This document shows positions 6,585 to 13,670 of a DNA stretch of 13,670 nt, in pieces. The stretch lies in the NCBI GenBank assembly GCA_009936895.1, contig JAACDS010000094.1, positions 1 to 13,670 on the forward strand. Direction: 5' to 3'. Position 1 is the stretch's first letter; each line of letters opens with the position of its first letter. The notes beneath the pieces were generated by a model that was not told the DNA's origin, searched no databases, and was given only the letters and a program-made list of their open reading frames with translations. The DNA comes from Pseudomonadota bacterium (GTDB taxonomy: Bacteria > Pseudomonadota > Gammaproteobacteria > Pseudomonadales > Azotimanducaceae). The position numbers were made by a program, and so were the translations under genes.

Positions 6585-8081
6585 ATGGGCATGGATCGCA
6601 CCATCAGCAACTTTATTCGTGCACTGCGCAACGCCGACGTGCGCGTTTCAACAGCCGAAACACTTGATGCCATCAGTGCAGTTGAGTTAGTGGGCTACAG
6701 CGATAAAGAGCACTTGAAGCGCTCCCTATCCATGGTGCTGCCGAAAACCGCAGACGAGAAAGTCGCCTTCGACGCCTGCTTCGATCAATTCTTCCGCTTT
6801 CAAGATGTGCGTGGCGAGTCCACCAACAACGGCGAAGACAACGGCGAGCAAGAGGGTGAAGAGAGCGGAGAAGGCGGTGATGGTGAAGGCGGCGGCGCTG
6901 GCGGTGACCCTCAAACTCAGAATCGCAGTAAGAAGAAGTCTAAATCCAAGGCCAAGAAGAACAATCTGTACGAAGAAGAAGAAGAGGCAGATCTGGGACC
7001 GGGGGAGGTAACCGACGCCCACTCGCCATTGGGCAAATTGCTGATGGCGAATTCCCGGGTAGAGCTTGCTCAATCCATGGCGGAGGCCGGCGAAGCAACC
7101 AATGTCCGGGAGATCCAGATTTTCACCCAGAAAGGTCTGTATGCACGACGCATCATGGATCATATGGGGCTGGCGGATCTGAATCGGGAAATCAGCGATC
7201 TGCGCACAGACTCTCGGGTGCCTGCACGCCGCTTGGGCCAACAGCTCAAGCAGCGGCGTGACTTTTTGCGCGAACAAGTCCGGGATTACGTTGAGCAACA
7301 GTTCATGCTCAATGCGGATGTGTCGGGCAAGCGCCTGCGCGAGGAGATGCTGCGTTCCGTCAAGTTATCAAACATCGAACACCGTAACTTCCGCCTGATT
7401 CAGGAGATGGTGTACAAAATGGCGAAAAAGCTGAGCACCCTGCACAGCAGACGCCGAAAAATCTTCAAACGCGGCCAGCTCAACGTACCCAAGACCTTGC
7501 GCAACAACATGTCCTACGACGGCGCAATATTTGATCTGTATTGGAAGTCGGTAAAAGTCGATCGGCCTAAAGTTTTCGCCATCTGCGATGTTTCTGGCTC
7601 TGTCGCCAATTATGCGCGCTTCATGCTGATGTTTTTGTACAGCATGGACGAAGTTATGCCCAAGGTGCGTAGCTTTGCGTTGTCCTCCGATCTTGCCGAG
7701 GTCACCGAACTGTTCAATCGCAACAAGCTGGAAGACGCCATCGCGAAAACCCTGCACGACTACAGCGGTGGCTCCACCGACTATGGTCAGGCGCTGTTGG
7801 ATTTCAAAAAACTCTGCTTAGATGACGTCGACAACCGCACCACGATCATTATTTTAGGTGACGCGCGGAACAACCACGGTGAAGCGCATGCCGAGGTACT
7901 GAAAGAACTCTATGACCGCTCCAAGCGGATTATCTGGCTGAACCCAGAGGCCAAACTGGCCTGGAACACGGGCGATTCGGAAATGCGCAAATACGGGGCG
8001 TACTCCCATCAGGTGGAAGAATGTAACTCGCTGATGCATTTGGAGCGAGTGGTCAGCAATTTATTGAGACAGACCGGCTAA
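6585..8081 (+). CDS. VWA-domain protein, CoxE-like partner of MoxR ATPase
   Basis: A 498-residue soluble protein with a C-terminal von Willebrand A domain (about 325-495). The metal-ion-dependent adhesion site is intact: DVSGSV (335-340) gives the DxSxS motif, GGSTDYG (395-401) supplies the threonine, and Asp426 in LGDARNN supplies the distal acid. The N-terminal 75 residues look helical. Residues 77-135 are a low-complexity linker of Glu, Gly and Asn, then a basic Ser/Lys patch (115-125), then a Glu run. Residues 145-300 are charged and helical. CoxE, NorD and CbbO are known VWA partners of MoxR ATPases, so this is the likely adaptor linking the ATPase to its client. The first of two ATG codons was taken. 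The gap to the ATPase gene is 9 bases. Confidence 0.88.
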   Translation: MGMDRTISNFIRALRNADVRVSTAETLDAISAVELVGYSDKEHLKRSLSMVLPKTADEKVAFDACFDQFFRFQDVRGESTNNGEDNGEQEGEESGEGGDGEGGGAGGDPQTQNRSKKKSKSKAKKNNLYEEEEEADLGPGEVTDAHSPLGKLLMANSRVELAQSMAEAGEATNVREIQIFTQKGLYARRIMDHMGLADLNREISDLRTDSRVPARRLGQQLKQRRDFLREQVRDYVEQQFMLNADVSGKRLREEMLRSVKLSNIEHRNFRLIQEMVYKMAKKLSTLHSRRRKIFKRGQLNVPKTLRNNMSYDGAIFDLYWKSVKVDRPKVFAICDVSGSVANYARFMLMFLYSMDEVMPKVRSFALSSDLAEVTELFNRNKLEDAIAKTLHDYSGGSTDYGQALLDFKKLCLDDVDNRTTIIILGDARNNHGEAHAEVLKELYDRSKRIIWLNPEAKLAWNTGDSEMRKYGAYSHQVEECNSLMHLERVVSNLLRQTG

Positions 8082-8166
8082 ACTGTTCGCCACTCGTATT
8101 GGAAAGGTCTTGATTTTACGCCAAACTCAGGGCGACTCGTAGCGATGGAATCCCCTTACTAAGCGT

Positions 8167-9831
8167 ATGTCCCCGAACCGCCAATTGGCACAATTTTTCC
8201 TGCTCGCCTTTGCCGGTGTCGCTTTGCTGATGCTGGCCCTGCACTACGCGGGCAGTGCCCTAAGCGGCACCTCGTCAGATGTTTCTGCGGTAGACGAAGA
8301 CGCCAACAGCATTTCCATCATCATTCGTGAAGAACCCCCCCAACTGAACAGCAGTCGAGCCACCGACGCGATCTCGGGCATGGTGCTGGGACATGTGATG
8401 GAAGGCTTGGTGCGCATGGGTCTGGATGACCGACTTGAAGGCGCCGTTGCCGAGCGCTGGGAAGTCACGCCCACGCAGGCCACGTTCTGGCTGCGCGAAA
8501 ACGCCAAATGGAGCGACGGCCAGCCGGTAACGGCCGCAGACTTCATCTTTGCCTGGCAAACCGCGCTGAAACCCGAAACCGGATCCCAGTACGCCTTTTT
8601 ACTTTTTGCTATCCAGAATGCCGAGGCCATCAATCAAGGGACGCTGCCCGCCAGTGCGCTTGGGGTCAGCGCCCCTGACCCGTATACGTTAGTGATCGAT
8701 CTGGCGCGGCCCGTGCCTTTTTTCGACAAAACATTGGTATTCCCTACCTTCTTGCCCATCCGAGAAGATTTTTATAACGCCACCAACGGTCGGTTTGGCG
8801 CAGACGCGGATCAGCTGCTGTACAACGGCCCATTTCAGATCAGCCGATGGGTACACGGCTCCAGCATGACCTTTAAACGCAATCCGTACTTCTGGAATCA
8901 AGATGAGATTCATCTGGATGCCATTCATGTGCCTTACATTACGTCGGACGCCACCGCTTCCCTAAATTTTTTCAAAGACAACAAGATCGCGATCACGGGA
9001 TTACAGGCGGAAAACCTGAGCGAGGCCATGCGCATGGGCTGGCAGATTCGTCAGCATCGTGACGGCACGGTCTTCTTTCTTGAATTCAATCATCGGCAAG
9101 GCCGAGTCACAGACAACGTCAATCTACGTCGAGCCTTACAGCTCGCCTTAGATATGGACGAGATGGTCTACAAAGTCACCAAACTGCCGGGCTACGAACC
9201 GGGGGTGTCGCTATTCCCCGGCTGGCTGATGGGCGAAGAAAAACTGCTGCGCCAAGAATACCCGCCACAAAAAATCACCCCCGACGCATCCTTGGCAAAA
9301 CAGCACCTGCAGAAAGCCCTACAAGAGCTGGGCCTCAAGGAGCCACCAGACCTAGTGCTGCTCAGCGGTGACAACCCCATTTCCAGCGTGCAGTCCGAGT
9401 GGGTTCAGCAAACACTCAAAACCAAGCTGGGGATCAGCGTGAAAATCGATAAACAGATTTTCAAGCAGCGGCTGGCGAAAATGACCTCCGGCGATTTTGA
9501 TCTTGTGCTGGCCGGCTGGGGACCCGACTACAACGACCCGCTGACTTTTGGTGATCTGTTTGCGTCGTGGAATAAAAACAATCGAGGTCAGTACAATAGC
9601 CCGGAACTGGATGCATTCATTGACATCGCTCAGAGCCGACTGGAGCCCGCAGTGCGCATGAAGGCCTTTGGCGATATCCAACAGCATCTGATCGATCAGG
9701 CCGTCGTGTTGCCGATGTATGAGCGTGGGGTGACCTATGTGGTGGACCCCAGCATCAAACAGCTGAAACGCCGCGTCATCGGCCCAGACCCCGACGTCAG
9801 CCGCGCTTACATTGACACCAGTGGTGAATAA
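8167..9831 (+). CDS. oppA: Oligopeptide ABC transporter substrate-binding protein (family 5)
   Basis: A 554-residue periplasmic binding protein of SBP family 5, close in size to OppA. It would capture peptides and deliver them to the OppBCDF importer encoded next. The N-terminus has a hydrophobic segment (about 9-27). There is no lipobox cysteine, so it is either cleaved by signal peptidase I (perhaps after GSA at 29-31) or retained as a membrane anchor. Family features are WSDGQPVTAADFIFAW (115-130), YNGPFQISRW (219-228), NVNLRRALQLALDMDEMV (317-334) and AGWGPDYNDPLTFGDLF (449-465). The ATG at 8167 is the first start after an in-frame TAG at 8140, although no good ribosome-binding site precedes it. 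An 85-base gap follows the VWA gene. The next gene starts 32 bases after the stop. The Opp, not Dpp, name is by similarity only. Confidence 0.92.
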   Translation: MSPNRQLAQFFLLAFAGVALLMLALHYAGSALSGTSSDVSAVDEDANSISIIIREEPPQLNSSRATDAISGMVLGHVMEGLVRMGLDDRLEGAVAERWEVTPTQATFWLRENAKWSDGQPVTAADFIFAWQTALKPETGSQYAFLLFAIQNAEAINQGTLPASALGVSAPDPYTLVIDLARPVPFFDKTLVFPTFLPIREDFYNATNGRFGADADQLLYNGPFQISRWVHGSSMTFKRNPYFWNQDEIHLDAIHVPYITSDATASLNFFKDNKIAITGLQAENLSEAMRMGWQIRQHRDGTVFFLEFNHRQGRVTDNVNLRRALQLALDMDEMVYKVTKLPGYEPGVSLFPGWLMGEEKLLRQEYPPQKITPDASLAKQHLQKALQELGLKEPPDLVLLSGDNPISSVQSEWVQQTLKTKLGISVKIDKQIFKQRLAKMTSGDFDLVLAGWGPDYNDPLTFGDLFASWNKNNRGQYNSPELDAFIDIAQSRLEPAVRMKAFGDIQQHLIDQAVVLPMYERGVTYVVDPSIKQLKRRVIGPDPDVSRAYIDTSGE

Positions 9832-9863
9832 ACCATGTCGTTAGACTTTCAGGGCGTGTTGTC

Positions 9864-10799
9864 ATGCTGAAATACTTTGCCAAGCGTTTGCTTCTCGGCC
9901 TGGTGACCATTTGGTTTATCGCGAGCGCCACGTTTTTTGGCATGCACGCGGTGCCCGGCGACCCACTGGCTGGCGACAAAGCCATGACGCCTCAGATACG
10001 GGCCAACCTCGAGGCGAAATATGGGCTGGATCAGCCGTTGGGTACTCAATATTTGATTTATCTGGGCAACATCGCCCAAGGCGATTTCGGTATCTCCTAC
10101 ACTCAAGAAAACCGCCGAGTAAACGATATCATTCGCGAGCACTTCCCTATCTCCGCCACGCTGGGCATTTTGGCCATCGTCTTTGCCGGTCTGGGCGGCG
10201 TACTCTGGGGAGCCCTGACTGCCCTATACCGCAACCAGTGGCCCGATGTGGTCATCATGTTTGCGGTGATTTTGGGCATATCGGTGCCTAGCTTCGTCGT
10301 GGCCGCCATCAGCCAATGGTCCTTGGTTGGCCTTAATCTGGCTGCAGGCACTACAGTCTTACCCATTGGCGGTTGGGGCAGTATCTGGCATATGCTCGTG
10401 CCGGCGCTGGTATTGGGCCTATCTACTATGGCCTACCTCACCCGCTTGATGCGCTCGTCCATGCTGGAGGTGGTTGGCACAGACTACATTCGCACGGCCA
10501 AAGCCAAGGGCGTGCCACCAACGCAGATTTTCAGTCGCCATCAGCTGCGTAATGCGATCTTGCCTGTTATTACGGTGCTAGGACCGGCGATTGCGGGCAT
10601 CACCACCGGCGGCTTCGTGGTGGAGATCGTGTTCGCCATACCCGGTCTGGGCCGATACTTCGTGCAAGCCATTCAGCAGCTGGACTACACAGTCATCATG
10701 GGCACAACGGTGTTTTACGGTGCCTTTCTCGTGTTTATGGTGATCTTGGTGGATCTGTTCTATGGCCTCATCGACCCGCGCGTGAGGGTAGACCAATGA
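9864..10799 (+). CDS. oppB: Oligopeptide ABC transporter permease OppB
   Basis: An inner-membrane permease of 311 residues, standard for OppB/DppB. An N-terminal helix (about 9-29) is followed by a periplasmic segment containing VPGDPLAG and YGLDQPLGTQYLIYLGNI (53-70), and then the core binding-protein-dependent transport domain (about 95-300). The cytoplasmic EAA loop, which contacts the ATPases, is seen at 207-231 (DYIRTAKAKGVPP and RHQLRNA). The conserved EIVFAIPGLGRYFVQAI (254-270) and the DPRVR end (304-308) are typical of OppB. AGGG lies 9 bases before the ATG. The stop overlaps the start of oppC by ATGA, so the two permease subunits are translationally coupled. Confidence 0.95.
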   Translation: MLKYFAKRLLLGLVTIWFIASATFFGMHAVPGDPLAGDKAMTPQIRANLEAKYGLDQPLGTQYLIYLGNIAQGDFGISYTQENRRVNDIIREHFPISATLGILAIVFAGLGGVLWGALTALYRNQWPDVVIMFAVILGISVPSFVVAAISQWSLVGLNLAAGTTVLPIGGWGSIWHMLVPALVLGLSTMAYLTRLMRSSMLEVVGTDYIRTAKAKGVPPTQIFSRHQLRNAILPVITVLGPAIAGITTGGFVVEIVFAIPGLGRYFVQAIQQLDYTVIMGTTVFYGAFLVFMVILVDLFYGLIDPRVRVDQ

Positions 10800-12169
10800 G
10801 TTCGACGAACCTGAGCCCCGCTGACTTTCAGCCCCTGCCACCCAGCGAAGCCGTGCAGCAGATCAGCCGGCCTTCATTGTCCTACTGGGCCGATGCCTGG
10901 CGACGTTTGAGCGAGAATCCTCGAGCCATGGCATCCTTGGGGCTGATCACGTTTCTTCTGGCCTTCGTCAGCATTGGCCCGGCGCTCTGGCAGGTCGATC
11001 CGTCAGCGCAAGATCTGGATCAGATCGGCATTGGTCCCGGCGCTGATCGCACCGTCACCATCGCCGCACCTTTCGTGCCTTGGAGTCCTCAACAACAATC
11101 TGTCACCCCAGCTGACAACAACCTGGGCCTTAGGCTGGCCATGCAAGCCAATACTCAGGCGGTACGCTTGGCGTGGACGGCCACAGGCTCGACGCGGCAC
11201 CGTCTGTATCGCAATGTGTTTGACCCGGAAACAACAGGCAGCTTAGGTCTGCCACTGGTGGACCGGGATCAACCTTGGTTCGAAGACCGTCTTGATCTGC
11301 AGCCGGGCACTTACTACTACACTCTCGTGCCGCTGAGTGCAGACGGCGTGGAGAACGACGGTGCGGTGACCCTACCTGTCGACGTCATTCGCGTCATATC
11401 CATCGCACAAGCTGTGGACCGCGGCCTGATTGATGCAAACGACACCGTGCAACTGGGACAGCGTCTCAAGCTGGCTTGGCACCCGCTGGGCACCGACTAT
11501 TTAGGCCGAGACATGCTGGCTCGACTGATGTACGGCGGTCAGGTGTCGCTTTTCATCGGCATTTTTGCCCCCTTGGCCTTCGTGCTTCTTGGCGTCATTT
11601 ACGGCAGCGTGTCAGGCTTTTTAGGCGGCGCGACAGACCAAACCATGATGCGGTTTGCGGACTTCGTGGTGGCGCTGCCCTTTTTGCTCTTCATGATCTT
11701 GTTCAAAGTCATTTTTGGCATCGGCCCCGGTGAAAGCGGCATTTGGCCCATGTTGGTGGCCATGATCATTCTGTTGTGGCCTGCACCAGCACGTCTGGTG
11801 CGCGGTCAGATTCTGCAGATTCGCGAAGAAGGCTACGTCAGCGCGTCACGTTTACTCGGCGGTACCACGGCTTATGTGGTAGGCCGGCATATGCTCCCCA
11901 ACACCATGGGAGTGATATTGGTGACCATTACCTTCCAAGTGCCTAGCGCCATTTTTACCGAAGCTTTTCTGTCGTTTATCGGTATGGGTGTGGCGCCACC
12001 AACACCCTCTTGGGGTGCCATGTGCAATGAAGGCATCAAGTCCATGCTGACACGGCCTCACGAGTTGATGTTTCCTGCCATGCTCATCAGTATCACAGTA
12101 CTGGCTTTCAACCTGCTCGGCGATGGGCTGCGCGATGCCTTGGACGCGCGCATGCGCGGGGCTGAGTAG
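10796..12169 (+). CDS. oppC: Oligopeptide ABC transporter permease OppC with FN3-like periplasmic insert
   Basis: The second permease subunit, 457 residues where OppC/DppC proteins usually have about 300. After a cytoplasmic N-terminus and SENPRAMASLGL there is one helix (about 46-66). The usual core follows later: HPLGTDYLGRDMLARLMYGG (229-248), an EAA loop EGYVSASRLLGG...RHMLPN (345-369) and FLSFIGMGVAPPTPSWGAM (391-409). The extra sequence lies between about residues 68 and 220, on the periplasmic side. Within it, residues 110-200 have the alternating pattern of a fibronectin type III or similar beta-sandwich: VRLAWTAT (123-130), RHRLYRN (134-140), WFEDRLDLQPGTYYYTLVPL (161-180), then SADG. 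The gene overlaps oppB by 4 bases and keeps the permease frame throughout, so the insert is a real part of the protein, not a frameshift artefact. Confidence 0.93.
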   Translation: MSSTNLSPADFQPLPPSEAVQQISRPSLSYWADAWRRLSENPRAMASLGLITFLLAFVSIGPALWQVDPSAQDLDQIGIGPGADRTVTIAAPFVPWSPQQQSVTPADNNLGLRLAMQANTQAVRLAWTATGSTRHRLYRNVFDPETTGSLGLPLVDRDQPWFEDRLDLQPGTYYYTLVPLSADGVENDGAVTLPVDVIRVISIAQAVDRGLIDANDTVQLGQRLKLAWHPLGTDYLGRDMLARLMYGGQVSLFIGIFAPLAFVLLGVIYGSVSGFLGGATDQTMMRFADFVVALPFLLFMILFKVIFGIGPGESGIWPMLVAMIILLWPAPARLVRGQILQIREEGYVSASRLLGGTTAYVVGRHMLPNTMGVILVTITFQVPSAIFTEAFLSFIGMGVAPPTPSWGAMCNEGIKSMLTRPHELMFPAMLISITVLAFNLLGDGLRDALDARMRGAE

Positions 12170-12217
12170 TAGCCATGCACCAGCCCCCTCTACTAGGACT
12201 ATATCCGAGACGCACTC

Positions 12218-13255
12218 ATGTCTGAGCCCATACTCAAGGTCGACAATCTCCACGTGGACTTCCAAACCTATGGCGGTGTCGTTCAAGCCGTCCGAGGTGT
12301 CAGCTCTGAGGTTCAAGCAGGGCAAACCCTCGCCATCGTTGGTGAATCCGGCTGCGGGAAATCCGTCACCGTGCAAAGCCTGATGGGCTTGATTCCCATG
12401 CCACCGGGCCGCATTCATCAGGGCAGCGCGACACTGCGGGGCAAGGACATTCTGGCCTCTAAACTCATCGACGGTGACGATATCCGAGGCCGGGAAATCA
12501 GCATGATTTTTCAAGACCCGATGACGTCGCTGAATCCCACCATGAACATTGGCAGCCAAATCGCCGAAACCTTGGAGGTCCATCGGGGCTACAGCAAGAC
12601 GCAGGCATTCAATCGGGCCGTTGAGCTGTTGGACATGAGCAAAATCCCGGAAGCGGCCAAACGGGCAAAGCAATACCCCTTCGAATTTTCTGGCGGCATG
12701 TTGCAGCGGGCGATGATCGCCATGGCCATTGCCTGTGAACCCGCCATTTTGATCGCCGATGAGCCCACCACCGCGTTAGACGTGACCATTCAAGCCCAGA
12801 TTCTTGACCTGTTGGGTGATCTGCAGAAAGAAACCGGTATGGCCATCATTTTGATTACTCACGATCTCGGCGTAGTGGCGCGCATGGCCGACGATGTGCT
12901 GGTGATGTACGCCGGCGAGGTCGTGGAAAAGGGCGGTGTGGACGACGTCTTTTATCGCTCCGGTCACCCCTATACCCAAGGCCTGCGCCTAGCAATGCCG
13001 TCGAACAGGCAGGTCAATACGGACGAGGAAGAACAAACTCTGGTGCCCATTGACGGGTCGCCGCCGGATTTATTCAATCCGCCCAAGGGCTGCGCCTATC
13101 ACCCGCGTTGCCCCTATGCCATGCGCGTATGCGCGGAGCGAACGCCGCCGGTAGAGGCGCTTGGTACTGGGCACCACACGCAGTGTTGGCTGCACCACGA
13201 GCAGGCCGGAGCGCTACCTGTTGGCCTCACAAGCGGTACAGGGACCAGCAAATGA
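12218..13255 (+). CDS. oppD: Oligopeptide ABC transporter ATP-binding protein OppD
   Basis: A cytoplasmic ATPase subunit of 345 residues. It has Walker A GESGCGKS (42-49), the Q-loop at FQD (Gln99), the ABC signature FSGGMLQR (157-164), Walker B ILIADEPT (177-184) and the switch histidine in THDLG (His215). The C-terminal oligopeptide-transporter extension contains SPPDLFNPPKGCAYHPRCP (281-299) with four cysteines (292, 298, 305, 323). This cluster is typical of OppD/DppD proteins and has been proposed to bind an Fe-S cluster in some members. It pairs with OppF to power the OppBC pore. A 48-base gap separates it from oppC, with only a weak ribosome-binding site. Its stop overlaps the oppF start by ATGA. 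Confidence 0.95.
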   Translation: MSEPILKVDNLHVDFQTYGGVVQAVRGVSSEVQAGQTLAIVGESGCGKSVTVQSLMGLIPMPPGRIHQGSATLRGKDILASKLIDGDDIRGREISMIFQDPMTSLNPTMNIGSQIAETLEVHRGYSKTQAFNRAVELLDMSKIPEAAKRAKQYPFEFSGGMLQRAMIAMAIACEPAILIADEPTTALDVTIQAQILDLLGDLQKETGMAIILITHDLGVVARMADDVLVMYAGEVVEKGGVDDVFYRSGHPYTQGLRLAMPSNRQVNTDEEEQTLVPIDGSPPDLFNPPKGCAYHPRCPYAMRVCAERTPPVEALGTGHHTQCWLHHEQAGALPVGLTSGTGTSK

Positions 13256-13670
13256 AACCCTTGGTCGAAATTAATCATCTCGTTAAGTACTTCGACATTG
13301 GTACGAACCAGCGCGTGCACGCGGTAGACGACGTCAGCTTTTCGATAGACCCCCAAGAAATCGTAGGATTGGTTGGCGAAAGCGGCTCGGGCAAATCTAC
13401 CCTAGGCAAAACCCTGCTGGGCCTTCACGACAAAACCGGTGGCAGCGTTTCCTTTGATGGCCAGCAGCTACCCCAGCGTTATCAGGCCAAAGACTTTCGG
13501 GCGATGGCGCCGAAAATGCAGATGATTTTTCAGGATCCGTATTCGTCACTGAACCCTCGCATGACCGTCGGAGAAATCGTCGCAGAGGGTCTCCGGCTGC
13601 AGCCACAGCTCAGTGCGAGCGAGGTGCAAGAGCGTGTCTCACACTGGCTATCCTTGGTTGGCCTAAGCCC
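13252..13670 (+). CDS. oppF: Oligopeptide ABC transporter ATP-binding protein OppF, 3'-truncated by window edge
   Basis: The second ATPase subunit of the importer. Only the first 139 codons are in the window and no stop is reached. The ATG at 13252 overlaps the oppD stop (ATGA). The visible part begins MKPLVEINHLVKYFDIG and contains AVDDVSFSI (24-32), Walker A GESGSGKST (42-50) and the Q-loop region MIFQDPYSSLNPRM (91-104). The ABC signature and Walker B lie beyond the right edge. The short N-terminal segment and SSLNPRM are typical of the OppF/DppF half of the pair. Identity is firm from position and motifs. Confidence 0.93.
   Translation, partial: MKPLVEINHLVKYFDIGTNQRVHAVDDVSFSIDPQEIVGLVGESGSGKSTLGKTLLGLHDKTGGSVSFDGQQLPQRYQAKDFRAMAPKMQMIFQDPYSSLNPRMTVGEIVAEGLRLQPQLSASEVQERVSHWLSLVGLS

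Noticed and set aside
6810..6990. Repetitive GA-rich stretch that could look like a tandem repeat or recoding site
   Set aside because: It encodes the Glu/Gly/Asn and Lys linker of the VWA protein in an intact frame. It has no regular repeat unit.
8145..8162. A five-codon mini-ORF (MESPY) just before oppA as a possible leader peptide
   Set aside because: It is too short, with no Shine-Dalgarno and no attenuator-like structure seen. Chance is sufficient.
11852..12673. A 273-residue leftward open frame opposite oppC and oppD
   Set aside because: It spans the junction of two well-supported genes on the other strand and its translation matches nothing recognisable.

Overview
The window looks like part of a gammaproteobacterial chromosome. 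Genes are packed tightly, bases are moderately GC-rich, and the proteins resemble those of marine or environmental Gammaproteobacteria. That assignment rests on general protein character, not on a marker gene, so take it as tentative. I see no rRNA, tRNA, insertion sequence, CRISPR array or phage gene.

Left part (1-2738): the end of a dTDP-L-rhamnose cluster. The 3' two thirds of rfbB (dTDP-glucose 4,6-dehydratase) is followed by a complete rfbD (dTDP-4-dehydrorhamnose reductase). A GT-B glycosyltransferase on the opposite strand overlaps the end of rfbD by 21 bases, tail to tail. These genes fit cell-surface polysaccharide synthesis.

Middle part (2739-5432): a divergent intergenic region of about 490 bases leads into a three-gene unit. 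It encodes a sodium/solute symporter of the SGLT-like branch with a TTG start, a 63-residue two-helix membrane protein that probably works with it, and a shikimate-kinase-like P-loop kinase, also with a TTG start. The spacing implies one transcript with translational coupling.

Next (5433-8081): after a 204-base gap with palindromes comes a MoxR-type AAA+ ATPase and a CoxE-like von Willebrand A (VWA) protein. The two are in the same reading frame, separated by one UAG and three codons. Such pairs are usually chaperones that insert metals into, or remodel, client enzymes. No client enzyme is recognisable here.

Right part (8167-13670): an oligopeptide ABC importer in canonical order: binding protein, OppB, OppC, OppD, and OppF cut by the window end. 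B-C and D-F overlap by ATGA. OppC is about 100 or more residues longer than usual because a fibronectin-III-like domain sits between its first membrane helix and its permease domain. This is the most unusual single observation in the window.

I did not find a clearly new multi-gene system. The best leads are the FN3-like insertion in OppC, the small membrane partner of the symporter, the orphan MoxR-VWA pair and the divergent shikimate-kinase homologue.
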